Positions 24,871-35,900 of a DNA stretch of 64,000 nucleotides are shown here, in pieces. Within the stretch, counting starts at the first letter, position 1, and each line of letters starts with the position of its first letter. The translations under genes and the position numbers were made by a program. Source of the stretch: Heterodera schachtii (lineage: Eukaryota; Nematoda; Chromadorea; Rhabditida; Heteroderidae); contig SIJG01000036.1 in the NCBI GenBank assembly GCA_023374025.1, positions 1,006,777-1,070,776 on the forward strand, in the 5' to 3' direction. Under the pieces are notes generated by a model. The model was not told where the DNA came from and searched no databases. It saw nothing but the letters and a program-made list of their open reading frames with translations.

Positions 24871-27748
24871 TGATATTTTATGAGTCAAATTCCAGTTTCG
24901 GATTTTACTGAGTAAATCAGGAACCAAAATGCCCTTCCACTGCTTCTCTTGTTGGATAGACGGAAAGAAAACAATAGTTAGTCTGTTTCTTGCTTTTTTT
25001 TTGATATTTTATGAGTCAAATCTCAGTTTCGGATTTTACTGAGTAAATCAGGAACCAAAATGACCTTCCACTGCTTCTCTTGTTGGATAGACGGTAAGAA
25101 AACAATAGTTAGTCTGTTTCTTGCTTTTTTTTTGATATTTTATGAGTCAAATCCCAGTTTCGGATTTTACTGAGTAAATCAGGAACCAAAAATGACATCC
25201 CTCTGCTTCTCTTGTTGAATAGACGGAAAGAAAACAATAGTTAGTCTGTTTCTTGATTTTTTTTTGATATTTTATAAGTCAAATCCCAGTTTCGGATTTT
25301 ACTGAATAAATCAGGAACCAAAATGACATTCCCTCTGCTTCTCTTGTTGAATAGACGGGAAGAAAACAATAGTTAGTCTGTTTCTTGATTTTTTTTTGAT
25401 ATTTTATAAGTCAAATCCCAGTTTCGGATTTTAATGAGTAAATCAGGAACCAAAAATGCCCTTCCACTGCTTCTCTTGTTGGATAGACGGGAAGAAAACA
25501 ATAGTTAGTCTGTTTCTTGATTTTTTTTTTGATATTTTATAAGTCAAATCCCAGTTTCGGATTTTAATGAGTAAATCAGGAACCAAAAATGCCCTTCCAC
25601 TGCTTCTCTTGTTGGATAGACGGTAAGAAAACAATAGTTAGTCTGTTTCTTGATTTTTTTTTGATATTTTATAAGTCAAATCCCAGTTTCGGATTTTAAT
25701 GAGTAAATCAGGAACCAAAAATGACCTTCCACTGCTTCTCTTGTTGGATAGACGGGAAGAAAACAATAGTTAGTCTGTTTCTTGCTTTTTTTTGATATTT
25801 TATGAGTCAAATCCCAGTTTCGGATTTTACTGAGTAAATCAGGAACCAAAAATGACATCCCTCTGCTTCTCTTGTTGAATAGACGGAAAGAAAACAATAG
25901 TTAGTCTGTTTCTTGATTTTTTTTTGATATTTTATAAGTCAAATCCCAGTTTCGGATTTTACTGAGTAAATCAGGAACCAAAAATGACCTTCCACTGCTT
26001 CTCTTGTTGGATAGACGGGAAGAAAACAATAGTTAGTCTGTTTCTTGCTTTTTTTTTGATATTTTATGAGTCAAATCCCAGTTTCGGATTTTACTGAGTA
26101 AATCAGGAACCAAAATGACATCCCTCTGCTTCTCTTGTTGAATAGACGGAAAGAAAACAATAGTTAGTCTGTTTCTTGATTTTTTTTTGATATTTTATGA
26201 GTCAAATCCCAGTTTCGGATTTTACTGAGTAAATCAGGAACCAAAATGACCTTCCACTGCTTCTCTTGTTGAATAGACGGGAAGAAAACAATAGTTAGTC
26301 TGTTTCTTGATTTTTTTTGATATTTTATGAGTCAAATCCCAGTTTCGGATTTTACTGAGTAAATCAGGAACCAAAAATGACATTCCACTGCTTCTCTTGT
26401 TGGATAGACGGGAAGAAAACAATAGTTAGTCTGTTTCTTGATTTTTTTTTGATATTTTATAAGTCAAATCCCAGTTTCGGATTTTAATGAATAAATCAGG
26501 AACCAAAAATGACATTCCACTGCTTCTCTTGTTGGATAGACGGGAAGAAAACAATAGTTAGTCTGTTTCTTGATTTTTTTTTGATATTTTATAAGTCAAA
26601 TCCCAGTTTCGGATTTTAATGAGTAAATCAGGAACCAAAAATGCCCTTCCACTGCTTCTCTTGTTGGATAGACGGTAAGAAAACAATAGTTAGTCTGTTT
26701 CTTGATTTTTTTTTGATATTTTATGAGTCAAATCCCAGTTTCGGATTTTAATGAGTAAATCAGGAACCAAAAATGACCATTCCACTGCTTCTCTTGTTGG
26801 ATAGACGGGAAGAAAACAATAGTTAGTCTGTTTCTTGATTTTTTTTTGATATTTTATGAGTCAAATCCCAGTTTCGGATTTTACTGAGTAAATCAGGAAC
26901 CAAAAATGACCTTCCACTGCTTCTCTTGTTGGATAGACGGGAAGAAAACAATAGTTAGTCTGTTTCTTGCTTTTTTTTTTGATATTTTATGAGTCAAATC
27001 CCAGTTTCGGATTTTACTGAGTAAATCAGGAACCAAAATGACCTTCCACTGCTTCTCTTGTTGGATAGACGGAAAGAAAACAATAGTTAGTCTGTTTCTT
27101 GATTTTTTTTTGATATTTTATAAGTCAAATCCCAGTTTCGGATTTTACTGAATAAATCAGGAACCAAAAATGACATTCCACTGCTTCTCTTGTTGGATAG
27201 ACGGGAAGAAAACAATAGTTAGTCTGTTTCTTGATTTTTTTTTTGATATTTTATAAGTCAAATCCCAGTTTCGGATTTTAATGAGTAAATCAGGAACCAA
27301 AAATGCCATTCCACTGCTTCTCTTGTTGGATAGACGGTAAGAAAACAATAGTTAGTCTGTTTCTTGATTTTTTTTTGATATTTTATAAGTCAAATCCCAG
27401 TTTCGGATTTTAATGAATAAATCAGGAACCAAAAATGACATTCCACTGCTTCTCTTGTTGGATAGACGGGAAGAAAACAATAGTTAGTCTGTTTCTTGAT
27501 TTTTTTTTGATATTTTATAAGTCAAATCCCAGTTTCGGATTTTAATGAGTAAATCAGGAACCAAAAATGACATTCCACTGCTTCTCTTGTTGGATAGACG
27601 GGAAGAAAACAATAGTTAGTCTGTTTCTTGATTTTTTTTTGATATTTTATAAGTCAAATCCCAGTTTCGGATTTTAATGAAGTAAATCAGGAACCAAAAA
27701 TGACATTCCACTGCTTCTCTTGTTGGATAGACGGGAAGAAAACAATAG
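24870..27748 (+). repeat. ~132-bp satellite array, about 22 direct copies
   Basis: Each unit runs through TTGATATTTTATGAGTCAAA, CCCAGTTTCGGATTTTA, GAGTAAATCAGGAACCAAAA, CTGCTTCTCTTGTTGGATAG and ACAATAGTTAGTCTGTTTCT. Unit-to-unit variants are few (ACTGAG or AATGAG; CTTCC, ATTCC or ATCCC; TGAG or TAAG) and are shared between neighbours, suggesting local homogenisation. The period is near a multiple of three, which creates 60-120 codon open frames that should not be annotated as genes. Confidence 0.9.
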
Positions 27749-28261
27749 TGCGCCGCCGGAAAAATTTTGAAATTTTGATTGAGATTTGTTAACAGAATTT
27801 ACCAAAAAATGACCAAATATTTAGCTAATTTGTAGTTTTAGACTGCTTAAAAAAGAAAAAATAATAATTTTTAAGCTGAAATATTTTATTAATTAAAATT
27901 TCAATTACAAAAATGGTAAAGAAAATATAAAAATATTCCGTTCAAGTGGGGAATTGAACCAAAGCGACAAATAATGAAAGTCAGAAGGCTTAGCCACTAG
28001 ACCACATAACGGTGTGAAGAAAAGGCAATAAATAAAATAAATAATTAATTTTTTTTTCTCAAAGATTTCTCCTTCTCACTTGTTCCCTTCTCATTTCTCA
28101 CCCAGACCCCCATTCTTACCAGTGCTTATTTAGTCCCGCCGGGACCGGGACTGGCAAAACCGGGACCGGGATTTCCATTTTTTCAAAAACCGGGACCGGG
28201 ACCGGGATCGGGACCTGAAAAAACCGGGATTTCCCGCCCCGGTCCCGGTCCCGCTCAACTC
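27749..28261. other. Junction between opposed satellite arrays
   Basis: The direct array stops inside a unit and is followed by a partial GC palindromic module (GCGCCGCCGG) with the downstream GATTTGTTAACAGA sequence seen also near 15730. A tRNA-like sequence (27938-28015) and a CCGGGACCGGGA-rich island (28132-28255) follow. Inverted satellite copies begin at about 28262. This is a composite of repeats with no protein gene. Confidence 0.55.
27938..28015 (-). pseudogene. Degenerate tRNA-like sequence (tRNA pseudogene or SINE head)
   Basis: On the minus strand, TGGTCTAGTGGCTAAG resembles a Pol III A box and GGTTCAATTCC resembles a B box with one change from GGTTCGANTCC. The outer bases CCGTT and AACGG can pair as part of an acceptor stem, but the rest of that stem and the anticodon stem do not pair well. 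It is better read as a tRNA pseudogene or a tRNA-derived SINE head than as a working tRNA. The putative loop reads TTC, weakly suggesting tRNA-Glu ancestry. Confidence 0.45.
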
Positions 28262-29868
28262 TAGTAAAATCCGAAACTGGGATTTGACTTATAAAATATC
28301 AAAAAAAAAAAATCAAGAAACAGACTAACTATTGTTTTCTTCCCGTCTATCCAACAAGAGAAGCAGTGGAATGTCATTTTTGATTCCTGATTTACTCATT
28401 AAAATCCGAAACTGGGATTTGACTTATAAAATATCAAAAAAATCAAGAAATAGACTAACTATTGTTTTCTTCCCGTCTATCTAACAAGAGAAGCAGTGGA
28501 ATGTCATTTTTGGTTCCTGATTTACTCATTAAAATCCGAAACTGGGATTTGACTAGAGAATGGCAAATCAACCTTTTTATTAGTTTTTGCGGGGTATCAA
28601 TTTAAATGTTGATATTTAATTAAATCAATTAACATTATGGCATCAACGCAAATATCAACGTAATTTTTATAAATTGCGCTAATTTTTTAAAATTTAAATG
28701 AGCGGTATATAATTTTATTGCGAGAGATAACGCAAAAATGAGAGAGTGCTGGATCTCAGTCCCAGTCATACAAAACATTTTTGATGAAGGAGGGTAAAGA
28801 AAATAATTTCAATAGAGAGTGCTATGGGAAGAGAATTCTCTTCCCTTCTTCGCTGAATCTTTTGGTAAGAGACGCAGATTCCTCACTATGTTCTCTATTC
28901 TCTCTCTGTCTTATATCTCTTCCCATAACACTCTTTTTTAATTATTTTTCTTTATTCTTCTTCATCAAAAATGTTTTGTCTGACCAGTACTGAAAGTTCA
29001 GCACTCTCTCATTTTGCCTTATCTCTCTCCCAAATGATATTTCCCGCTAAAAGTCATTTTTAAAAATTTGCTTTAAATTTTCAAAAAATGATACAAATTT
29101 TAAAAATAGCGTTGATATTACGTTGATGGCATAATGTTATGTTGATTTAATTAAATATCAACATCAATGTTGATATTTATTAAAACAACATCCGCTAAGA
29201 GAAAAATGTTGATTTGCCTTTCTCTAGATTTGACTTATAAAATATCAAAAAAAATCAAGTAACAGACTAACTATTGTTTTCTTCCCGTCTATCCAACAAG
29301 AGAAGCAGTGGAATGTCATTTTTGATTCCTGATTTACTCATTAAATCCTAAACTGGGATTTGACTTATAAAATATCAAAAAAAAATCAAGAAACAGACTA
29401 ACTATTGTTTTCTTCCCGTCTATCCAACAAGAGAAGCAGTGGAATGTCATTTTTGGTTCCTGATTTACTCAGTAAAATCCGAAACTGGGATTTGACTTAT
29501 AAAATATCAAAAAAAAAATCAAGAAAAAGACTAACTATTGTTTTTACCCGTCTATTCAACAAGAGAAGCAGAGGGATGTCATTTTTGGTTCCTGATTTAT
29601 TCATTAAAATCCAAAACTGGGATTTGACTTATAAAATATCAAAAAAAATCAAGAAACAGACTAACTATTGTTTTCTTCCCGTCTATCCAACAAGAGAAGC
29701 AGAGGAATGTCATTTTTGGTTCCTGATATACTCATTAAAATCCGAAACTGGGATTTGACTTATAAAATTCAAAAAAAATCAAGAAAAGGACTAACTATTG
29801 TTTTCTTCCCGTCTATCCAACAAGAGAAGCAGAGGAGTGTCATTTACGGTTCCTGATTTACTCATTAA
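28262..29868 (-). repeat. Inverted continuation of the ~132-bp satellite
   Basis: The same unit as in 24870-27748 occurs here in opposite orientation: two to three copies at 28262-28553 and about five at 29227-29868, split by a MITE. The two orientations face each other across 27749-28261, giving a large inverted structure of about 5 kb. Confidence 0.85.
28554..29226. mobile_element. hAT MITE (673 bp) nested in satellite, with 8-bp TSD
   Basis: It starts TAGAGAATGGCAAATCAAC and ends GTTGATTTGCCTTTCTCTA. Inverted similarity extends about 200-300 bp into each side. GATTTGAC directly flanks both ends (28546-28553 and 29227-29234), and the uninterrupted satellite has GATTTGAC once, so this is a true 8-bp duplication. 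TAGAG termini with an 8-bp duplication fit the hAT superfamily. No transposase is present, so it would need to be mobilised in trans. Confidence 0.85.
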
Positions 29869-29879
29869 ACTAGCGGGTG

Positions 29880-30085
29880 CGTGAACCGTCGGATGTGGGA
29901 TTGGGATAAAGCGCTTCGCGCTTCTTGAGCTTCGCTACCTAGGCTGTTGACGGGGGAAGAGGTACAACCACGGGTGGGAGAGGTACAACCACGGTTTTTC
30001 AGGGGTTTTAGGCCGCTTCACGGCCTCGGACGGGCGCTTCGCGCCCGTTTTTAAAATTTTGTTGTCCTCTGACGGGCGCTTCGCT
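29880..30085. repeat. GC hairpin repeats (CGCTTCGCG type)
   Basis: Blocks such as GCGCTTCGCGC, GGCCGCTTCACGGCC and GGGCGCTTCGCGCCC form short TTCG- or TTCA-loop hairpins. A short direct repeat GAGGTACAACCACGG also occurs twice. The hairpins resemble those at 450-760. A 73-codon open frame on the minus strand crosses the block but looks like repeat translation. Confidence 0.5.
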
Positions 30086-30099
30086 AATTGAAATTTAAA

Positions 30100-31085
30100 A
30101 AAGTGGTTGCAACATGTAACATGTAACATATAATAAATTAGAAAATAAATTAACAAAACATAAAAAATTTCAGGGGTATATATAGGGAGGAGACCATTAA
30201 AGTACTACATGTAACATGTAACATTATAATAAATTAGAAAATAATAATTTGAGGGATATTTATAGGGAGGGGACCATTGAAGTACATGTAACAAGTAACA
30301 TATTGGAAAATAAATGAATAGAAAAATGAAAGTTTGTGCAGTATTATAGGGACTGGACTGTGGAAGTAACATGTACATGTAACATGTAACATTATAATAA
30401 ATTAGAAAATAAAAAAATTTGAGGGATATTTATAGGGAGGGGACCATTGAAGTACATGTAACATGTAACATATTGGAAAATAAATGAATAGAAAAATGAA
30501 AGTTTGTGCAGTATTATAGGGACTGGACTGTGGAAGTAACATGCACATGTAACATGTAACATTATAATAAATTAGAAAATAATAATTTGAGGGATATTTA
30601 TAGGGAGGGGACCATTGAAGTACATGTAACATGTAACATATTGGAAAATAAGTGAATAGAAAAATGAAAGTTTGTGCAGTATTTATAGGGACTGGACCGT
30701 GAAAGTAACATGTACATGTAACATGTAACATTCTAATAAATTAGAAAATAAAAAATAGTGGTATTTATAAGAAGGGGACCATTGAAGTACATGTAACATG
30801 TAACATATTGGAAAATAAATGAATAGAAAAATGAAAGTTTGTGCAGTATTTATAGGGACTGGACTGTGGAAGTAACATGTACATGTAACATGTAACATTA
30901 TAATAAATTAGAAAATAAAAAAATTTGAGGATATTTATAGGGAGGGGACCATTGAAGTACATGTAACATGTAACATATTGGAAAATAAATGAATAGAAAA
31001 ATGAAAGTTTGTGCAGTATTTATAGGGACTGGACCGTGGAAGTATCATGTACATGTAACATGTAACATATTGGAAAATAAATGAG
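30100..31085 (-). repeat. Tandem array of promoter-like units, ~170-bp composite period
   Basis: Two alternating modules, each opening with ACATGTAACATGTAACAT on the plus strand, repeat about five to six times. Read on the minus strand, one module has CCCCTCCCTATAAATATCCC and the other CAGTCCCTATAAATACTGC, that is, TATA boxes in a constant C-rich context. The same module lies upstream of the gene at 31152-31834 (TATA at 31927-31934), so the array looks like amplified promoter sequence. Short open frames across it are repeat translations. Confidence 0.65.
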
Positions 31086-31151
31086 CAAAATGAAAATTTA
31101 ATTTTCTCTTTTTCAAACAATGATCACAAAAAATGAACATTTAAAAACAAA

Positions 31152-31834
31152 TCATAAGTCAACACGACGCTTTTTGAAAAGGAACTGTTCGTCTCCATCA
31201 CAATGTTTTCTTTTCAATGTTCCTGCGGTCTTCTGATTCTCTTCAAATGTGACGATTGCAACCATTCTGTTTACAGTAGCACGAACAACTTGCTCATCTG
31301 TAAGCTTTCTCTCCACCAGGCTTAAATTTCCAAATGCTGTAGACTTTTCAATTTCTAATGATTCAGAAATATGTGTTCTTTCTTTCCTAATGACTTCCGC
31401 AACCATTCGATGAACTATAAGATGTACGACCTGTTCATCTGTGAACTAAAATTTTCACATTAACAACTTAGATGAGAAGGCAAAGTACCTTTTCAAAAGG
31501 TTGAAATTTGTTTTCGTTGAATTCGGATTTTGAAGCGAATGAAGCCGATTTTTTCTTCTTGTGGTCTTGGCCCTCGGATTTCTTAGAGTTTAACTGAAAA
31601 TTAAAATTATTAAATAATTTTCAATAGAACTATTGCCATAGTACATTTTCAAAAAGATGAATTTGTTGGGCTTCTTTAGATGAGAAAGAAGCTGATTTGG
31701 TCTTATTCTGCACTTGGCCCTCGGTTTGTGTGAATGTCAACTTAAAAATAACAGTTTAAAATCAAGCAGAATTTTTATTCTAATTTAACCAAAAAAGCAT
31801 AAAAGAGATTAATTACCTCATGAAGTTTGTCCAT
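31152..31834 (-). CDS. Predicted four-exon gene with duplicated exons, function unknown
   Basis: The proposed exons are 31834-31817, 31740-31645, 31593-31489 and 31445-31152, separated by GT-AG introns of 76, 51 and 43 nt; the join is open for 170 residues. Exons 2 and 3 encode similar modules (both carry EGQ and KSASF, and end in a Phe-rich tail), and the last exon has two copies of a TDEQVV...RMVA segment. The protein is charged and Lys-rich, and ends with a basic KKRR stretch suggestive of nuclear localisation. No family is recognised. A TATA box at 31927-31934 lies 93 nt upstream of the ATG. Intron boundaries are inferred from consensus and frame continuity; expression is unproven. Confidence 0.6.
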
Positions 31835-31926
31835 GTTTAATTCAAAAGAAAATTAAATTTTTGCAGTCGGATTGCTTTACTAAGGAGTGGCATGTAAAAG
31901 AAATTAGAAATAAAAAATTTAATGAT

Positions 31927-31934
31927 TATTTATA
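31927..31934 (-). promoter_or_regulatory. TATA box upstream of the duplicated-exon gene
   Basis: TATAAATA follows a CCCCCTCCC tract on the minus strand, the same arrangement repeated many times in the array at 30100-31085. A start about 30 nt downstream would give a ~60-nt leader before the ATG at 31834. Confidence 0.55.
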
Positions 31935-31972
31935 GGGAGGGGGAGCATGGAAATACATGTAACAAAAAAAAT

Positions 31973-32537
31973 TTATGCCTTTTCATATCCGCTTTTTTCC
32001 CAACGAGGAATCTTTTTCGCTCTTGGTGTGAGATCTTCGTCTTCCTAAAATTGTTATATTTCTTAGTACAATAGTAAGACAATAGTAACACACTTCTTTC
32101 TCTACTGATGTTGGAGTACTAGCATCACTGTATGCTTCGTCGGCTTTCACCGAGCTCCGCCCACCGGGAATGCCTTTGAAAGAGGCGCTCTCGCCCATTG
32201 TGTCCGCAATAATTTTCAGCGCAGGGTCCTTAGATTCAAGGCGTTTTGGTCCTCCGCCCGTGCCACGACAGTGTTAAAAAATAATTATTGTTATTCACTT
32301 TTGTTCGTCTGCGTTCTCTCTTTTTGCTATTTTCTTTAAGTTGTGCCATTTTTCCTTGCACTGTTTTTCCGAAATGCTGCTCCCGAATTCGGCATTAATT
32401 TCTGAAGTTAAATTGGCCCAAGCACTTTGCGAACGGCGCGAAAACGCTGCCTCCTTGCTTTGCGGAAACAATTCTTCGTAATTGTCGCGAACTTTTTGCG
32501 CTAAAGCGCTTGACATTTCCTTGGTAAAAAGTGACAT
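31973..32537 (-). CDS. Myb/SANT-like (zeste-type) DNA-binding protein, one splice site unresolved
   Basis: The first exon (32537 to about 32298) encodes an ~80-residue domain with spaced tryptophans (AWANLTSEIN... and KEKWHNLKKI) typical of the Myb/SANT-like or zeste-type helical DNA-binding domains common in insect and nematode genomes. Downstream sequence to 32094 continues in a plausible frame (GTGGGPK..., then a Gly-Gly-Arg segment), as often follows such domains. A clean 49-nt GT-AG intron (32045-32093) leads to the last exon, 32044-31973. The join between the first and second exons has a donor (GTGAAT) but no AG that keeps the frame; the likely acceptor position reads AC. It may therefore be a recent pseudogene or have unusual splicing. 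It could belong to a transposon such as Harbinger, but no transposase is nearby. Confidence 0.5.
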
Positions 32538-32770
32538 TAAATTCGTTTGATCTAAGATTTAATTAGAAAATATAATTTATGGATTGATCATTTGTTTTTT
32601 AACTCACAAATAAATAATATAGTGGAGGTGCAAAAACATAAGTAACATTTTGGGTAAACATAAAAATTGATCAATGGGAACGATTTGTTATGCGATAGAC
32701 CTAAAAAACAAAAGTTATTTTTCCATAAAAATGTGTAAACAAATTGTCCCAAGAGTGCACGTGGTTAAGT

Positions 32771-32975
32771 AACCCGGTAGAATAAGAACATAGTTCATGG
32801 TCGTTTGACGGAGGTTGGTGGTAGAAACGGCATTTCGTGGTCATTTTCTTATTCTACGGGTTTACCACCAACTTCGTGGTCATTTGACCAGGTCAAATAA
32901 CCATGGTCGTTTGACCCGGTCATTTAACCACCTTCTTATTCTACGGGCCCCGGTAGCGCCTATCGGCACCGCCGG
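32771..32975. repeat. Inverted-repeat element next to GC palindromic module
   Basis: CCGGTAGAATAAGAA near 32774 is matched by inverted copies TTCTTATTCTACGGG ending near 32860 and 32947. GGTCGTTTGAC and GGTCATTTGACC motifs between them are also mutually inverted. A GC palindrome (AGCGCCTATCGGCACCGCCG) follows at 32955-32974. It is probably a decayed MITE cluster. Confidence 0.4.
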
Positions 32976-32999
32976 CCCACTCTCCCTATTCCTCCCCAT

Positions 33000-35900
33000 T
33001 GACAATGGACATCGATCACTCTCCGATACAATAAATATTCGAAAAAATATTGTTCGACCCACCTAACCACTTTTTTCATCTATGCCGAAGCTCCCAAAAA
33101 TCTCTTATTTTTATATTCAATCAAATTTAAAAATAATTAAAACTCAGTAATTTATTTCAAAAATTCACTCGAAATAGTTGTGTAAAAAGCAAAAAAAATT
33201 CGCCGGCAGGGAAAATTTAAACCCAAAAATTCATGGACACGGTCACGAAAAGCATGATTAACGGGTTTTTTAGGTCACAATTCACGGTTCACGAGTTTTT
33301 TCAATCACGGCGCATCGCTAGTACTTATTCCCATCCCCAATAATTGAACGGCATTGATTAATGATAATTTTAAAAATAATAATGTGAATGGAAAAATAAA
33401 ATTCTCACGCATAAAATACATTTAATTCCAAAAATATTTTTAAAACAAAATTTATTTATTTTTTTATGCCGAGAAAGCAAGAAATTAGAAGGAATTTACA
33501 AAATTTAAGGAAGTGAATTCCGTTAACCTAATAAATACAATAGTAATATTATTAACTTTAAAAGTTATTAGATAATTTTAAAATACTTGGAATTTAAAAA
33601 AAAATCCCAAAGAAAAAATATAAGTCATACAGAGAATATAAATTTATAAATAATCAATTTATAAATAAAAGTTCACTATAAATAATTGATAAAAAAAATA
33701 AAGTTATTTATTTGAATATTTGACCGAAATAATGAATTAACAGACTTTATGGTAATTTTTGATAAAATTTATCGTAAAATTCTGTACAAATTAGTTTTTT
33801 AAAAATAAAATAATAAATAGAAAGAAAAAAATTATTTAAAAAATTAATTCCATGTTGAAGTTATACGCCATGAGATTTCGTCATCAAAATCAAAATTCTC
33901 AAAAAAGAGTTACATTTCAAGAAAGAAATATAACACATAAATTTCTTCCTTTATGAAGCTGCACAAGATATACAAGCAAAAGTATAAAATAACTTTTATA
34001 AAATGTATAATTTTATAAAATTTAAACTGATTGAATTAATAATTATTAATTAATTTCAAAAAGATCTACATATTTTCTAAATAATTTTTGCATATTTTGT
34101 TGTTGCAAATATTTAAATAACTAAAAAAAAATAATTTAATAAAAATATTAATTATATAAAATGTTTAAATTTTTTTTTTCTACTATTATTTTTTTGAACA
34201 TAGAGAAAGCTATTATTCTTCAAAAAATTAAATATTCTCACAAGAAAAACAAATAAGTGTATATATAATATATATTTTTCTTAATGATCAATTCGTTAAA
34301 ACAAAAAAAATGAATCAATTAGCAGCAATAAAGAGAAGAATTAATTAAATTTATATAAAATGCTTTGAAAACCTAATAATAAAAGATTATGTAAATATAA
34401 TAAACATATGAAATTTAATTTAATATAATTCTAATTTAACAAAACAAGAAGAAAACAAAAAAGCACAGCCCGACTGAGGCGTACCGCCAGCTGACCGACT
34501 CGACGAGTTAATTTAATAAAAAATTATTATTTTTTAATTGTGAAGAATCTTTAATCATTTTCTTGATTTTCGTAAAGGTTAATATATCAATGATAATAAA
34601 TAATAATTGCCAAATAATGAATTTTTTTAAATAAATAAATAGAGAAAAAAATTTTGTAATGATAAAACCTTATTTTAGAAAAACTTTAGCCAATGATTAT
34701 TTTTGCAATTAGATTAATTTTATTTTAATTTAAAGTCTTAATTTAATCTATTTACCTTAAAATTTCTGAAAATTTCATTGAGTTTCAAAAAAGTTATTGC
34801 AAAAAAAAATTCTGACTCAAGCTTTTTTGAAAATTTGTGACCATAACTTTTTGATAATTTTCTAAAAAATTTTCTAAATTAATAAACGTTAAAAAAGAAT
34901 TCATTAATATAACAAAATTATCAATGATTATAAAAATAAATAAAATCGTAAAATAATTAATAAATATATATATTAATAAAATCAATATCCAGCAATCTAT
35001 CAACTGTAATTCTAGAGGTAAACTTACATCATATCAGAATTTGGATTTTTTAAAATACAAATTTATTTATCCAATTTATTTAAATTAAGTAAATTTATTA
35101 TTTTTAATTTTTCTATCTAAAAAAATAATACTAAAATAATTATAAAAATAAGTGAAAAAAGTTTATATCCAAAAATATCAAACAAATACATATATTCGAA
35201 AAACAATAATAAGTGAGAAAATTAACAAAACATTCTTTAAAAATTTTTTAAAATAAAATAAAAATCTTTAAGTTTTAACTAAATATTTAGAGTTAACATC
35301 AAAAGAATAAAGAGAAAAGAAATAAATTAAAATAAAGATATTAATAAATGAAAAGAGTTAAAAAGAAAACAAAATAGAAAAAAAAGATTGAATAATCTGA
35401 CTAACATAATTAAAATCACTCAATTAATATCAAATACTTCTCAATATTAAAAAATGGAAATAATAAAAAGTAAAATAAAATAAAAACTCACTGAAATAAA
35501 TGTGTGAGGAATAGGCAAATAAACACAACCCGCCATATTGCATGGTTTTTGTAGCCTAATTAAATTAATATTAAAATTAAGAACATGCAAATATTTAAAT
35601 AAATCACAGGACACTTATTTTTGCTTTAGGGATAAATAAATTTTTATTTGAAATAAATTTATTTCGTGAGAGTTTGAAACAAAGCCGGCGCCCTCAGAAG
35701 GATTTGCGGAGGCACTTGCCATTTTGAAAAGTAGATATATTAAAAAAAATAAAAAGACAAAATTACGTGCCTATTTAATGTGTAATATGCTTTAAAACGA
35801 TGAAAAATAATCTACCAAAAATTATATTAAAAATAAGAAGGAAAAAGGTCCTAATATTTTTTTTATTTTTAATTGTTTTTAACATTTAATAACAAAAACA

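Noticed and set aside
28781..28993. 70-codon frame in the hAT MITE
   Set aside because: It lies across the mirrored arms of a non-autonomous element and shows no transposase motif.
25443..29856. Open frames of 62-117 codons resembling each other
   Set aside because: They come from the ~132-bp satellite, whose period near a multiple of three keeps frames open. Both orientations and several frames are open.
30402..31120. Repeated 61-109 codon frames on the minus strand
   Set aside because: They are translations of the promoter-like tandem repeat; the content simply follows the ACATGTAACATGT motif.
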